DNA of 64,000 bases from Ischnura elegans (taxonomy: Eukaryota; Arthropoda; Insecta; Odonata; Coenagrionidae), in assembly GCF_921293095.1 (NCBI RefSeq), contig NC_060246.1:139128198-139192197 (forward strand), given 5' to 3'. The translations under genes and the position numbers were made by a program. The notes beneath the pieces were generated by a model that saw only the letters and a program-made list of their open reading frames with translations, was not told the DNA's origin and made no database searches. Each line of letters opens with the position of its first letter. Position 1 is the stretch's first letter. Positions 55,201 through 59,819 of the stretch are shown one piece after another.

Positions 55201-58200
55201 CGGCTGCCTACTCACGCATTGCCGGCCGCGTCACCTCTGCCCGGCACGTCTGCAGGTCTGAGCTTGCTGTCAACAACACTTTTGCTGTCAAAATAAGTTT
55301 ACTGTTTACCTAGCTATACTTAATAAAACGTTTTAAGCATTACCTAAACACGTGTTTTGTTCACACAAACCACAAAAAAACCGTCAATTATACTTAAACA
55401 TGACAGGATCAACGTATTTTATCAATGGGACAAAAAAGTCCCATGCCGCGGTTTTGGTGGGGTTGGAAAGTTCAGCAGTTCTAGTGTTAAAATGCAGTGT
55501 CTATGTGTTAAAATCTTATTTCTTTGAACAGTGGGGTATACATACCCCTAGGGACTCATATTGTACTAACAGGCCATCCAGCGTTGCTCGGGAAGGGAAG
55601 TACCCAGAGAAGTGGGAAACTTGGAATTCATGCTCACATAGTTAGATTTTTATGTTTTCTCTTTGAGTGTCTCAAGAAGTGTGTTACCCAGCCGGCTGTC
55701 CAACAGCAGAAGTTGTATGATGTGATGTTACAAACAATAATGAGAAAATGACTCATAGGATGAGTCTGGCGCAACCAAAAGTAGCACTACGGAGTTTGAT
55801 AGCCTGAGATGCTCCTATGTACTAACTTTGGTCACAATCCATGTAGTCATATGGAAGGAAGCGCATAGCGAACAGACAAACAGACATCCTCTTTTTTATT
55901 TATGGATGTACTTCAAAGCATAGAAAAATTCAAAGCTATACCTTTGCCTCTATTATAGGAAAAATGGTTAAATGATCATAGAAGACTACATACTTTCTGC
56001 AAAGGTGGTGATATAGGTCAATAGGTAATCAGTTTTAATATTGGTGTGATGCCTAAGGGCCCAAGGATATGAGGAAGGTTGTATTTTCAAATTATGATGT
56101 CTGTTGGTGGCAGAAACTCAGTTCCTTCATTTGAGTCGAGTCATCTCCATGCAATACCCACTAGGACGTGCCCCATCTTATACTCCCAAAACTCCCCAAC
56201 TATTTCTTCTTTCCCAGCCTGCTTTGTGATTCTCCTCTTGCTGTGTCTACTTTCAAAAGCCTTGTCAATTGAAAATTTTGGAAATTGAGATTTTGGGAAG
56301 GAATTTGAACTGGTGGTGGCATAACTATCGGGGGAGGGGGGGGGGAGTAAACAGGGGGATAAATCCCCCCCAAAGCCTCAGAATGAGAAGCAAATTTTAT
56401 AGTATACTGTTTATATATTACCGTATAAGCGTGTGTAAGAGGCGCACACGTGTAAGAGGTGCACCCCTATTTTGAGCATCGAAACCATGAAGAAAAAAAT
56501 TTGCGGCATTTTTTTATACTATCGCGCGGTGTTGCAGACGTAGATTTGATAACTGTCGAAATTCAAAGGCGAATTCCAGTACGCCTGGAATTTCGACAGT
56601 TATCGAATTTTCCTCTTTCAATATTAATTGAAAGAGGAAATTTTGATAACTACGGTGGTAATAGCGACATAAGAGGGAGTAGAAAGAGTTCCGATCCTCT
56701 CTTCGCATACACCGTTGCTCTGCGATGCTTATCCTATTCACGAACAATTTAGTTTAAATGGTCTCGCAGGAGTATTGCAATAGAATTGCAGCCGTGGAAA
56801 ATTTTAAGGCAATACACGACAGGCACATAGCATGAACCCTCCCAAGAGCTTGGACAACAATCGGGGCAATCTCAGCGCCGTAGGATAGTAACCTCGTCGT
56901 AGATTTAATGGTGCCACATTTGGCCCTCCATCAGCCAATGCCTCTGCCATTTTTTTTCCCTTTCCGAGACCCCACAGGAAAATAGGAAAACATCAAGTTA
57001 CAGGGGAACAATGAAAACGTGTTTCATCCCTACCCCGTCTCACCAACAGACCTTGATCGATCTCCCAGTTTATGGAGGCCAAATGCTAGGTGAGTCATCT
57101 ACTGAGCCCGAAGATATCTCGATAGCTTTCTATAATTGTATGACACGCACGAGGTTCAAAAAGGAAAGAGATCTAACGCGACGCATATCTGACAGAATGT
57201 AAGTTTTTTAAGCTCTAATCGTTTGACACAAAGATTTACAGTTACAACAAGGCTATTAATATTCAAAATAGTCCAAACAGGACAATTTCGGTAGAAACAA
57301 GCGTGGCATAAGCGCATTCAAACAAGACCAGACGGACTGGCAACTTGAGGCAACGCAAACTGCTTATATCACATTGCTGCGCCTTCGCCCCTTCGCTGTA
57401 AAGGCAACGACGTCACATGCAAGATCGGACTTGTTCTTCCCGTGCTACTTCGCTCATAGCCTCGTAGCTTGAAATATGGAGGGGAGGGATCTCTCTCCTT
57501 CCCCTCCGTATTTTGTTGCTTACTTCGAAGACGGAGGGATTGCGCTCCTTCCCCTGGACCTTTCCTTCTGCGCTCTTCACTTATAAGCATTTCTGATTTC
57601 TTCCATCCACAATTTAGTCCAACAATGAACACACTCGTTCGAATTTTTTAAAGCGCAGGTTTTGATACCAATATAATTTTCAGTTGCAATAATCCTCACA
57701 TTAGCGTCTGAAGATGATTTTTGGAAAATCAGGTCCTCAGCGTAATGGAAATTACTCGGCAAGACAGATATTGACTATTAACCAGGTATGTCCTTCAAAA
57801 CTACGCGTTTCTCTACGTTTGATAAGCGATTACTTTTTGCAGTATAAATGCTGCGGGATGCCCACTCGTGGCAGTAAATTTAGCGCGCCCTCGGGAGCGA
57901 AAAACCCTGCGCGACCTTCCATGTTCACCTCTGGGGTACTGACGTGACGGCGCGATGCTTACAAGAAAAGCAAACAGGAGCATTTTAAAAATACGTCACT
58001 AAGGGAAAAACTCCCCTGCCTGCCGCTTGTTTTTGACTTAGGATTACAGATAACTGACTCACACTGAAAACCATGGCCATTCAGTTCCCCTTGGACTTGC
58101 GATCGGTGAAGGGGAGGGGGGGAAGATAAGAAGTTTGTGTTAGAGGCGCACCATCATTTTCGGCTGCAATTTCTAGGAAAAAGGTGCGCCTCTTACACGC

Positions 58201-59655
58201 ACTTATACGGTATATAGTATACTGTATAATGTTTCCCTGTTTTGATGATTTTTTGCGGAATATTGAGTGAAGTCCAAATTTAATGTGCCAAAATGATGTA
58301 AAATGTATTTCCAGGAATTTTATTTTTCAAAAATTTTCCCCTGACCACCAGTTGCCTGGGGGGCAGGGTCGCCCCCTCAGGCCTTCCTTCCCCCTCCCAA
58401 AGCGTATTCCTAGTTACACCACTTTGAACTTTTTTTCTCTTTCTCCAAATGGTGGCATGCCAGAGATGCACATATTCTTTTGTGTCCTGCTGTACATATT
58501 TCTATAAAGAGAGAAGCACTGCATAAGTATATTTAATATTAAAAAAAAAACAAATTTATGATTTGCCAGTACATTTTATTTTTAGAATACATTGTGGGTT
58601 AGATATTTTCTGATAATAAGATATAATTTTTTAAATTCTTTTCTGAATTACAAATTTCAAGCTTGTGTGATAGTGGATGATACTTTTGACTACTATGGTT
58701 AGGGATATATTTGAATTTCTTAATGTTGAACTAATGATCATTTATGCTATCAACAGGTCATACAGATACTGGATTCTTGAAGTCCTTCGAGATGGAATGA
58801 AGTCTGAATTGGATTTCTTAGTTTGCTTGAACAGTGGAGCATTAAAAGTACTATTGACTTCATTTTGCTGTGTTACTACTGATGAAAAGAGCAAGGTAAG
58901 TCTTCAATTTTGAACATGAGGAGATACTTGCTGTAATTTTGTTGGGGATTGTCCATTTATCAGGGGCTTATATCTCCTGCAATGTTTTTCATCTACTGTG
59001 ACAAGTATATCTTGGTTGGACATTGTGTTTTGGTACTTATTTATATGATCTCTTTTAGATGCTCATATTGGAAATCTTAACTGCTGCGGTAAAAACTCCC
59101 TCTACTGCTTACTATCTAGTCAAAGGTCATGGCCTCATTCCATGGATCCAGGAAGTAATCATTGGCTCAGTAATTTCGCATAAGAAAGAGCCTAATATAC
59201 TAATTGGTGTCATTCATCTACTGTCTAATATATGGTTTGCTGTTTCTAAGGATGCCACTCCCAAATCAAAATCTGGAAAAGAATCATCTTTTTGTACAAT
59301 AACGTCAAATTTCATTCTGCAGTTGTTTCTGTATCTACTACCTAAACTCTTGAGTATTCAGATTCATCTTGCAGACTACTATGAATTTATGGATTCTTTC
59401 TTATCTGTGACTGAAATATGTTATACATACTCCAAAGGTCAGGTGATACTAGAGGAGGTGGTGAAAAATGCTATTGCTCTTGGGAAAAAAGTGCTAAATA
59501 GTGTAAACATTTGTGAAGATGCTCTAGAATATGGGCATTCAATTTTTCCAACTAGCCCAGAGTTGCATAGGTCATTTGATGACGTGTCAGTGAAAGCCCT
59601 AAAATGCTTGTTCAAATTTGTTGCACTATGGAAACTGCAAGAAAAAAAATTATGA
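7164..59655 (+). CDS. URB1: URB1 / Npa1, nucleolar pre-ribosomal-associated protein 1, complete, 21 exons
   Basis: Joined CDS of 5943 nt (1980 residues; human URB1 is about 2270). Exons: 7164-7290, 7364-7538, 11971-12116, 12208-12390, 18134-18366, 20370-20522, 28460-28621, 33256-33576, 36096-36431, 37476-37857, 37964-38256, 38536-39111, 42299-42683, 44035-44370, 45176-45709, 45958-46085, 46160-46393, 50657-50883, 54056-54331, 58757-58895, 59059-59655. Every junction keeps phase with no stop. The start has a basic KKRKHFTG stretch as in vertebrate URB1, then the helical-repeat Npa1 N-terminal region (about residues 40-400), and near the end the NopRA1-type C-terminal region (about 1490-1800; WLNFIDSLRNGF, YWILEVLRDGM, LILEILTAAV). 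Known role of the family: scaffold in the earliest 60S pre-ribosomes in the nucleolus, with Dbp6, Npa2/URB2, Nop8 and Rsa3. ATG 7164 is chosen because A is at -3 and the protein start fits; upstream frame has no ATG. Intron 18 uses a GC donor. Confidence 0.93.
7364..7538 (+). CDS. URB1: URB1 exon 2
   Basis: Follows a 73-bp intron (AG 7362-7363). Encodes AMKSFLEIYREG through ECIFLR. Donor GTAAGT at 7539, phase 2. Confidence 0.9.
7539..9046 (+). other. URB1 intron 2, part before the satellite
   Basis: AT-rich intronic DNA. No element boundaries or coding pattern recognised in this 1.5 kb. Confidence 0.5.
9047..10075. repeat. AT-rich palindromic satellite in URB1 intron 2
   Basis: Two direct copies of a 164-bp unit (second starts 164 bp after the first; compare 9051 and 9215) are followed by an inverted copy (about 9376-9595). 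After that come shorter units of about 180-200 bp containing ATACCATTGATGTGGC or ATACCATGGATGTGGC boxes. Nearly every 10 bp contains TATGCACATAAT, GCGCATAAT or similar self-complementary words. Open frames on both strands here read as the same low-complexity His/Tyr/Ile peptide and are artefacts of the repeat. Confidence 0.85.
10076..11303 (+). other. URB1 intron 2, between the two satellite arrays
   Basis: Single-copy-looking, somewhat less AT-rich. Short CAACAATGAACAACAACA stretch near 11083-11100. No gene seen. Confidence 0.4.
11304..11911 (+). repeat. Three tandem copies of a ~235-bp AT-rich unit
   Basis: The unit starts AGTTTACGGCGGCATAATAT at 11304, 11538 and 11774 (periods 234 and 236). 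It includes TGTGCATAATCGACGGAATA. The third copy is cut short at about 11911, some 60 bp before URB1 exon 3. Internal words (TTATGTGCATATTA, TATCCATTTATGCAAC) resemble the 9-10 kb satellite. Confidence 0.88.
11971..12116 (+). CDS. URB1: URB1 exon 3
   Basis: Acceptor TTTTTTTTAG ends at 11970, about 60 bp after a tandem satellite. Encodes VMTDLNSYLPEAEETAKCIL onward to RLLT. Donor GT 12117, phase 1. Confidence 0.9.
12208..12390 (+). CDS. URB1: URB1 exon 4
   Basis: Intron 3 is only 91 bp. Encodes AMSTLSGRVAKNILTYL and FVLSFIVEGNPHVVKLLLDK, matching the Npa1 N-terminal region. Donor GTAAGC at 12391, phase 1. Confidence 0.92.
13383..17375. mobile_element. hAT-like element with perfect 8-bp target duplication, nested in another
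   Basis: Terminal repeats CAGGGACCTGGAGCA and its complement, flanked by GTTGAGAC at 13375-13382 and 17376-17383. CAGGG termini plus an 8-bp duplication are hAT hallmarks. Both ends carry clusters of GGAGCGGAGC-type words (13390-13570 and 17190-17360). At 3993 bp it could once have been autonomous, but no intact transposase remains; one short minus-strand peptide at 15117-15329 may be a relic. Confidence 0.8.
15117..15329 (-). pseudogene. Possible transposon-protein relic inside the nested element
   Basis: Minus-strand frame containing HVDAVGGIAKTKAW and KFAEIPVDEI. The D-x-x-GG-x-x-K-x-x-x-W pattern resembles a DG(I/V)GG-x-VKR-x-W motif in proteins that I recall as repeated in arthropod genomes and carried by transposons. 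Too short to assign; no catalytic residues seen. Confidence 0.3.
17412..18133 (+). other. URB1 intron 4, part after the nested elements
   Basis: Ordinary intronic DNA with a G-rich patch near 17620-17650. Nothing recognised. Confidence 0.4.
18134..18366 (+). CDS. URB1: URB1 exon 5
   Basis: Acceptor CAG 18131-18133 after a 5.7-kb intron. Encodes DYLRSIAPGLLNDPEETVEM, a LYNW-like FNWRGP motif shared with vertebrate URB1, and a basic KKKRK cluster. Ends in frame at GAAGAG before GTTTGT. Confidence 0.92.
18445..19550. mobile_element. Possible DNA element, TCAA-flanked
   Basis: Imperfect inverted ends CCCTTTCCCTAC (left) and the complement of CTCTTTCGCCCC (right), flanked by TCAA at 18441-18444 and 19551-19554. 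Composition near the left end (GC-rich, GGCCGTGATTTCACGGC-type palindrome) differs from the intron around it. The family is uncertain and no coding sequence is seen. Confidence 0.4.
20370..20522 (+). CDS. URB1: URB1 exon 6
   Basis: Encodes VDPVKKANIQEALYSFL and GVVFFDPTLG, corresponding to the vertebrate HGINFYDASFG segment. AG 20368-20369, donor GTATGT at 20523, phase 0. Confidence 0.92.
20652..22621. mobile_element. pogo/Tigger-type element, copy A (URB1 intron 6)
   Basis: TA at 20650-20651 and 22622-22623. Left end CGGTGGAACCTCGATCAATC and right end ATAGATCGGGGTTCCACTG form the CAGTGGAACCTCG-type terminal repeat typical of pogo/Tigger elements. Subterminal GATGAATGCGGGAAA-like words recur at both ends (20700-20730, 22415-22600). 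The interior is alignable by eye with the element at 40234-42159. It carries only a dead N-terminal transposase fragment. Confidence 0.82.
21276..21404 (-). pseudogene. Degenerate pogo-type transposase N-terminus (copy A)
   Basis: 43 codons on the minus strand reading IALPKKQVSTLKDGLKIIE, then a TAG at codon 27, then KRVNIGERLGLTAST and TGA. This is the helix-turn-helix (CENP-B N-terminal/Psq-like) that opens pogo/Tigger transposases. The start codon is ATC here and ATG in copy B. No DDE domain follows. Confidence 0.65.
22624..23475 (+). other. URB1 intron 6, between pogo copy A and the Harbinger element
   Basis: AT-rich intronic DNA without recognisable repeats or genes. Confidence 0.4.
23665..23899 (+). 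pseudogene. HARBI1-like transposase, N-terminal fragment
   Basis: Starts MAMAILRLQVLEDLDEEEQ and continues with PFNLDNSKFIKLYRLTKKMT and YLRAPSRSSALTIEIKV. The PF-L----FI-LYRL-K------I----YLRAP-R--ALS-E-KVL pattern is that of the Harbinger transposase N-terminus (RNase H-fold DDE nuclease family). A GT follows after AAAG at 23899, so this could be a first exon. No DDE domain follows inside the element. Confidence 0.7.
24130..24390 (-). pseudogene. Coiled-coil tail of the Harbinger Myb/SANT-like protein
   Basis: Minus-strand Glu/Arg/Leu-rich sequence split over two frames: GQLVEVEREKMVLEERRMLA and then VAIKRRKMELEEERV, ending LINVAERYYL-like. Such charged heptad-like C-termini are usual in this protein. 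A frameshift and a TAG interrupt it. Confidence 0.45.
25430..25561 (-). pseudogene. Harbinger Myb/SANT-like gene, second exon relic
   Basis: After an AG acceptor, reads ANKDLAKGKFSTPQGCC, a TGA, then QWEEVAMKLNACGVRKSWKE and another TGA. The GKFS...W--VA--LN--G--K pattern is the Myb-like domain. The in-frame stops show decay. Confidence 0.55.
25643..25694 (-). pseudogene. Harbinger Myb/SANT-like gene, first exon relic
   Basis: Minus strand ATG at 25692-25694, reading MSKVNEEQKEMLLEFIE and one base, then a GT donor. Continues in phase at 25561. This is the start of the Myb/SANT-like partner protein that PIF/Harbinger elements encode convergently with the transposase; the partner binds the termini and brings the transposase to the nucleus. 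Confidence 0.55.
26085..27555 (+). other. URB1 intron 6, after the Harbinger element
   Basis: Contains a minus-strand open frame at 26406-26648 (QLIRSATQQVLSFQKQQEAA, then Glu/Ser/Pro-rich) that I cannot assign, and two TGACGTCA-like palindromes at 26977-26986 and 27257-27264. No element ends were found. Confidence 0.35.
27559..27792. mobile_element. PIF/Harbinger-like MITE, 234 bp, TAA target duplication
   Basis: Inverted ends AGGCCGTTTTACACGGTACA continuing CGGAATTGCGCAG, with one or two mismatches in the right copy. TAA flanks at 27556-27558 and 27793-27795. No coding capacity. Confidence 0.82.
27796..28459 (+). other. End of URB1 intron 6
   Basis: AT-rich; nothing recognised up to the exon 7 acceptor. 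Confidence 0.4.
28460..28621 (+). CDS. URB1: URB1 exon 7
   Basis: Encodes ELDKPWESPVVAKLLANIF, ACPDLIPS and KKWFNAMEFVVK. Follows the largest intron (about 7.9 kb). Donor GTAATT at 28622, phase 0. Confidence 0.92.
28901..28980 (+). mobile_element. 3' end of a non-LTR retrotransposon with GAT tail
   Basis: 28901-28954 reads KRLADRREKWRAASNQS and a stop, the characteristic C-terminal ending of insect endonuclease/reverse-transcriptase non-LTR elements. It is followed at about 28966-28980 by an (ATG)n tract of the kind that ends such elements. The 5' part is not visible, as in a 5'-truncated insertion. Its 5' limit within 28622-28900 is not determined. Confidence 0.5.
29084..31967. mobile_element. 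pogo/Tigger-like element (outer), interrupted by a second one
   Basis: Left end CACTCATGCCTCGTATAGTG and right end complementary to CACCCATGCCTCGCATAGAG, with TA at 29082-29083 and 31968-31969. A CCTCGTATA-type terminus and TA duplication fit Tigger/pogo. Without the inner element it is about 1.76 kb. No transposase recognised. Confidence 0.72.
30307..31427. mobile_element. pogo/Tigger-like element nested in the outer one
   Basis: Ends CAGTAGACTCTCGTTAATAG and the complement of CAGTAGACCCTCGTTATTAC, with TA at 30305-30306 and 31428-31429. Subterminal GTTATTACGAA words recur on both sides (30340-30450, 31390-31415). 1121 bp; no intact frame. Confidence 0.78.
31970..33255 (+). other. End of URB1 intron 7
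   Basis: Intronic DNA between the nested pogo elements and exon 8. A purine-rich stretch at 32000-32200 is seen; no gene or element ends. Confidence 0.4.
33256..33576 (+). CDS. URB1: URB1 exon 8
   Basis: Encodes VIESAEPGIYLSKPKALLPG and HPEMIVRHTAVHLLNSIM, matching the vertebrate VKHTALSLISVIL segment. Donor GTAAGT at 33577, phase 0. Confidence 0.92.
34005..34860 (+). mobile_element. Truncated non-LTR retrotransposon, endonuclease part
   Basis: The + strand frames contain MNVGTWNVRTMMRAGKLENI, MGLSEVGWKDSG and VVMGDWNASVGEG, the TWNVRT, LSE(V/T)-W and GDWN motifs of the apurinic-type endonuclease (catalytic Glu, Asp, Asn) of RTE/CR1-like elements. A TAA and a TGA break the frame (near 34404 and 34525), and nothing of the reverse transcriptase follows. 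The edges given are approximate. Confidence 0.72.
34245..34795 (+). pseudogene. Endonuclease fragment of a non-LTR element, broken
   Basis: Reads from MNVGTWNVRT to EFFWRNKLFITNN with in-frame stops at about 34404 and 34525. Between them the residues still follow the family (RGVALVLNGKMGKRV). The fragment stops right after the GDWN motif and its following helix. Confidence 0.65.
34861..36095 (+). other. End of URB1 intron 8
   Basis: AT-rich, nothing recognised. Confidence 0.4.
36096..36431 (+). CDS. URB1: URB1 exon 9
   Basis: Encodes SLPDVGTIIRIWRRALDD through LTLSADK. PD--T-I-IW is shared with vertebrate URB1 (PDLNTVVWVW). AG 36094-36095, donor GT 36432, phase 0. Confidence 0.92.
36432..37475 (+). 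other. URB1 intron 9, about 1 kb
   Basis: No repeat ends or coding pattern recognised. Confidence 0.45.
37476..37857 (+). CDS. URB1: URB1 exon 10
   Basis: Encodes SNAEIIQHLLHSYAKEDE, NLILTLFLKTNLFEGNEVEA and KSSTQVFY. The LF-T-LFEG-EVE-F-W stretch corresponds to the vertebrate ILRDTGVFEHTWKELELWL. Donor GTAAAA at 37858, phase 1. Confidence 0.9.
37964..38256 (+). CDS. URB1: URB1 exon 11
   Basis: After a 106-bp intron. Encodes an acidic linker (DMMKDNYDSDEAS) then FTISPLLPAALSQAG and LEMVIIHILYGQSTPKPLLQ. Donor GTTGGT at 38257, phase 0. Confidence 0.92.
38536..39111 (+). CDS. URB1: URB1 exon 12, longest internal exon
   Basis: 192 codons. Begins SWSTQTPRHLGNLL and includes VPLPDPVNYD, MAENILDQLIDHP and FLRHRRYVERNVGE. 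Ends at KK before GTACTA. AG 38534-38535. Confidence 0.93.
39112..40231 (+). other. Start of URB1 intron 12
   Basis: AT-rich; nothing recognised before the pogo copy B. Confidence 0.4.
40234..42159. mobile_element. pogo/Tigger-type element, copy B (URB1 intron 12)
   Basis: TA at 40232-40233 and 42160-42161. Left end AAGTGGAACCTCGATCTATT, right end complementary to CAGTGGAACCCTGATCTATC. Long stretches match copy A (20652-22621) in order, e.g. TTTCAAATAxCxTAAAGGAAC and CTTGTTTCTTCGGAAGGG. Both copies have the same internal organisation and near-equal length (1926 and 1970 bp). Confidence 0.82.
40862..40990 (-). pseudogene. Degenerate pogo-type transposase N-terminus (copy B)
   Basis: 43 minus-strand codons: MALPKKQVRTLKYGLKIIE, TAG at codon 27, KHVNIAERLGLSVST, TGA. 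Same length and the same two stop positions as in copy A. Helix-turn-helix of a CENP-B/pogo transposase; no DDE catalytic part follows. Confidence 0.68.
42299..42683 (+). CDS. URB1: URB1 exon 13
   Basis: Acceptor TTTTAG ends at 42298. Encodes SKMEEWDQGLLDALFASVTF and LLEECLLEILQIFPHLI. The donor GTTAGT at 42684 leaves one base, completed by exon 14 to Lys; without splicing the frame stops at TAG 42686. Confidence 0.9.
42684..44034 (+). other. URB1 intron 13
   Basis: GTTAGT donor, TTTCTAG acceptor. A minus-strand open frame at 43362-43682 (105 residues, Pro/Thr/Phe-rich) has no recognised domain. No element ends seen. Confidence 0.4.
44035..44370 (+). CDS. URB1: URB1 exon 14
   Basis: Acceptor TTTCTAG ends at 44034. 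Encodes LFISLISSKLCRKSACNL, EVFATLFLEHCDSHW and MEIPSWISAYPQLFKLVVMR. Donor GTAAGC at 44371, phase 1. Confidence 0.9.
44371..45175 (+). other. URB1 intron 14
   Basis: AT-rich; nothing recognised. Confidence 0.45.
45176..45709 (+). CDS. URB1: URB1 exon 15
   Basis: Encodes DDETCFHLYNQMIANPEHGL through LENKNGK: helical repeat-like sequence with regularly spaced Leu/Ile. Donor GTAAAA at 45710, phase 1. Confidence 0.92.
45958..46085 (+). CDS. URB1: URB1 exon 16
   Basis: Encodes VELLELISMLLEKNSSNKSS, LVPTLLSSYGLSLNKCD and ILILK. The LL--Y--SL---D--IL pattern is shared with vertebrate URB1. AG 45956-45957; donor GT 46086, phase 0. Confidence 0.9.
46160..46393 (+). CDS. URB1: URB1 exon 17
   Basis: After a 74-bp intron. 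Encodes VLKMLDDGGMNYNQFSPFLW and VLDLLDVNMVKRTIDSFP. P--WG--A------K is typical of the region preceding the NopRA1 domain. Donor GTAATC at 46394. Confidence 0.92.
46513..48701 (+). mobile_element. piggyBac element, 2.19 kb, with residual transposase
   Basis: TTAA at 46509-46512 and 48702-48705, with inverted ends CCCTCCGGAACTCGCGC and the complement of CCCTGCAGGACTCGCGCC. Both features define piggyBac. Subterminal palindromic words GAGCCTGxxAGGCTCA occur at 46531-46545, 46710-46726 and 48640-48660. The C-terminal part of the transposase is still readable on the + strand (47518-48135); the N-terminal part is lost or frame-broken. Confidence 0.88.
47518..48135 (+). pseudogene. piggyBac transposase, C-terminal part, broken
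   Basis: First piece reads NLEVYAGKQPDGSF, then LPISSTGRNISIDNLFASF (family: GTGRNITxDNWFTS, with a catalytic Asp) to a TGA after FRLAMI. After a frame break the second piece (from about 47895) reads PEMIPFYDMIKSGVDTLDQL and ARHCPMPRIYVMLNIAEVNS, matching the K-GVDTVDQM...RRWPM--FY-MLNIA--N motif. The family's Cys-rich C-terminal end is absent or outside the frame. Confidence 0.78.
48706..50656 (+). other. End of URB1 intron 17
   Basis: AT-rich intronic DNA. Overlapping open frames on both strands at 48861-49136 show no domain. No element ends recognised. Confidence 0.4.
50657..50883 (+). CDS. URB1: URB1 exon 18, followed by a GC donor
   Basis: Encodes DSFDAVYDETNIYDPCFYLP, a SGALALTVIALGSSDAGVRS stretch typical of the URB1 C-terminal domain, and HLETG. 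The only donor giving the phase exon 19 needs is CAG/GCAAGT at 50883/50884, the consensus of GC-AG introns. The alternative GTAGCT at 50888 would leave phase 0 and break the frame. Confidence 0.88.
50884..50889 (+). promoter_or_regulatory. URB1: GC splice donor (GCAAGT) of URB1 intron 18
   Basis: CAG/GCAAGT is a full match to the GC-AG donor consensus. It is required by phase: exon 18 must end two bases into a codon to join G-CCA-AGC at 54056. Confidence 0.82.
51413..51998. mobile_element. pogo/Tigger-type MITE, 586 bp
   Basis: Ends CAGTGGAACCTCGATAAAAC and the complement of CAGTGGAACCTCGTTAAAGC. TA precedes it (51411-51412); AA follows (51999-52000), probably a mutated TA. GCTATAGCGA words occur near both ends (51471-51480, 51961-51970). 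Related in terminus to, but different inside from, the elements at 20.6 and 40.2 kb. Confidence 0.78.
52001..53021 (+). other. URB1 intron 18, middle part
   Basis: AT-rich; nothing recognised. Confidence 0.4.
53030..53640. mobile_element. hAT MITE, 611 bp, perfect 8-bp target duplication
   Basis: Ends CAGTGACGGCTTG and the complement of CAGTGGCGGCTTG, flanked by ACTGTGTG at 53022-53029 and 53641-53648. CAGTGGCGGCT-type termini and an 8-bp duplication are typical of hAT. No transposase. Confidence 0.88.
54056..54331 (+). CDS. URB1: URB1 exon 19
   Basis: First G completes Arg with exon 18. Encodes PSKEKKLWLNFIDSLRNGF, SVVSVFLARSSLVMADPQHI and YFLAKPALDLDMVPEFFRLF, strongly like the vertebrate URB1 C-terminal region. 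Donor GTGAGT at 54332, phase 2. Confidence 0.93.
54523..54712. repeat. Near-perfect hairpin, arms of about 85-94 bp with 2-nt centre
   Basis: From TTAAATAAAAACACAG (54534) to CTGTGTTTTTATTTAA (54701) the two arms pair with almost no mismatch (AATTTTGC against GCAAAAAT is the main difference), around the centre TCAAGAC-AA-GTCTTGA at about 54610-54625. The pairing extends weakly into ATTCAT/ATGAAT outside. Likely a foldback MITE in URB1 intron 19; no clear target duplication found. Confidence 0.8.
54841..55486. mobile_element. piggyBac-type MITE, 646 bp, TTAA-flanked
   Basis: TTAA at 54837-54840 and 55487-55490. Inverted ends CACTAGAAC and GTTCTAGTG. Inside each end lies a CCGCGG box next to GGGAC-T-TTTTGTCCCAT (about 54850-54877 and 55425-55452), with a further copy at 55030-55055. 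No transposase. Confidence 0.8.
55491..56420 (+). other. URB1 intron 19, between two elements
   Basis: Includes a G-rich tract at 56330-56346 followed by a C-run, GGGGGATAAATCCCCCC. No element ends found. Confidence 0.4.
56421..58209. mobile_element. TA-flanked DNA element, 1.79 kb, family uncertain
   Basis: Inverted ends CCGTATAAGCGTGTGTAAGA (continuing GGCGCAC) and the complement of CCGTATAAGTGCGTGTAAGA. TA precedes at 56419-56420 and follows at 58210-58211. Inside is a long hairpin (about 56545-56655: AACTGTCGAAATT and AAAGAGGAAA arms). TA duplication and ends suggest a Tc1/mariner or pogo relation; no transposase recognised. Confidence 0.7.
58226..58756 (+). other. End of URB1 intron 19
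   Basis: AT-rich; nothing recognised up to the exon 20 acceptor CAACAG. Confidence 0.4.
58757..58895 (+). CDS. URB1: URB1 exon 20
   Basis: Encodes SYRYWILEVLRDGM and LNSGALKVLLTSFC. AG 58755-58756; donor GTAAGT at 58896, phase 0. Confidence 0.92.
59059..59655 (+). CDS. URB1: URB1 exon 21, C-terminus and stop
   Basis: Encodes MLILEILTAAVKTPSTAYYL and ends with a Lys-rich LWKLQEKKL before TGA 59653-59655. A transposon begins only 145 bp after the stop, so the 3' end of the transcript must lie in that short gap or inside the element. Confidence 0.92.
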   Translation: MLILEILTAAVKTPSTAYYLVKGHGLIPWIQEVIIGSVISHKKEPNILIGVIHLLSNIWFAVSKDATPKSKSGKESSFCTITSNFILQLFLYLLPKLLSIQIHLADYYEFMDSFLSVTEICYTYSKGQVILEEVVKNAIALGKKVLNSVNICEDALEYGHSIFPTSPELHRSFDDVSVKALKCLFKFVALWKLQEKKL

Positions 59656-59819
59656 TGAAAAATGTTATTAATTTGTAATTTCAAGTGAAAATATAATTTT
59701 TTATATAATTTTGGTGTTTGAAATGTTATTTCTATCTTTTATTGTCGATAAAATGTATTTTTAAGCAAGGAAAGGTTTTGATTACCCCTTATATGTACAT
59801 ATCCCAGGGAGAACACTAA

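Noticed and set aside
57369..57651. Overlapping frames on both strands inside the 56.4-58.2 kb element
   Set aside because: They come from a pyrimidine/purine-biased stretch with repeated CTCTCCTTCCCCTCC-type words; no domain pattern.
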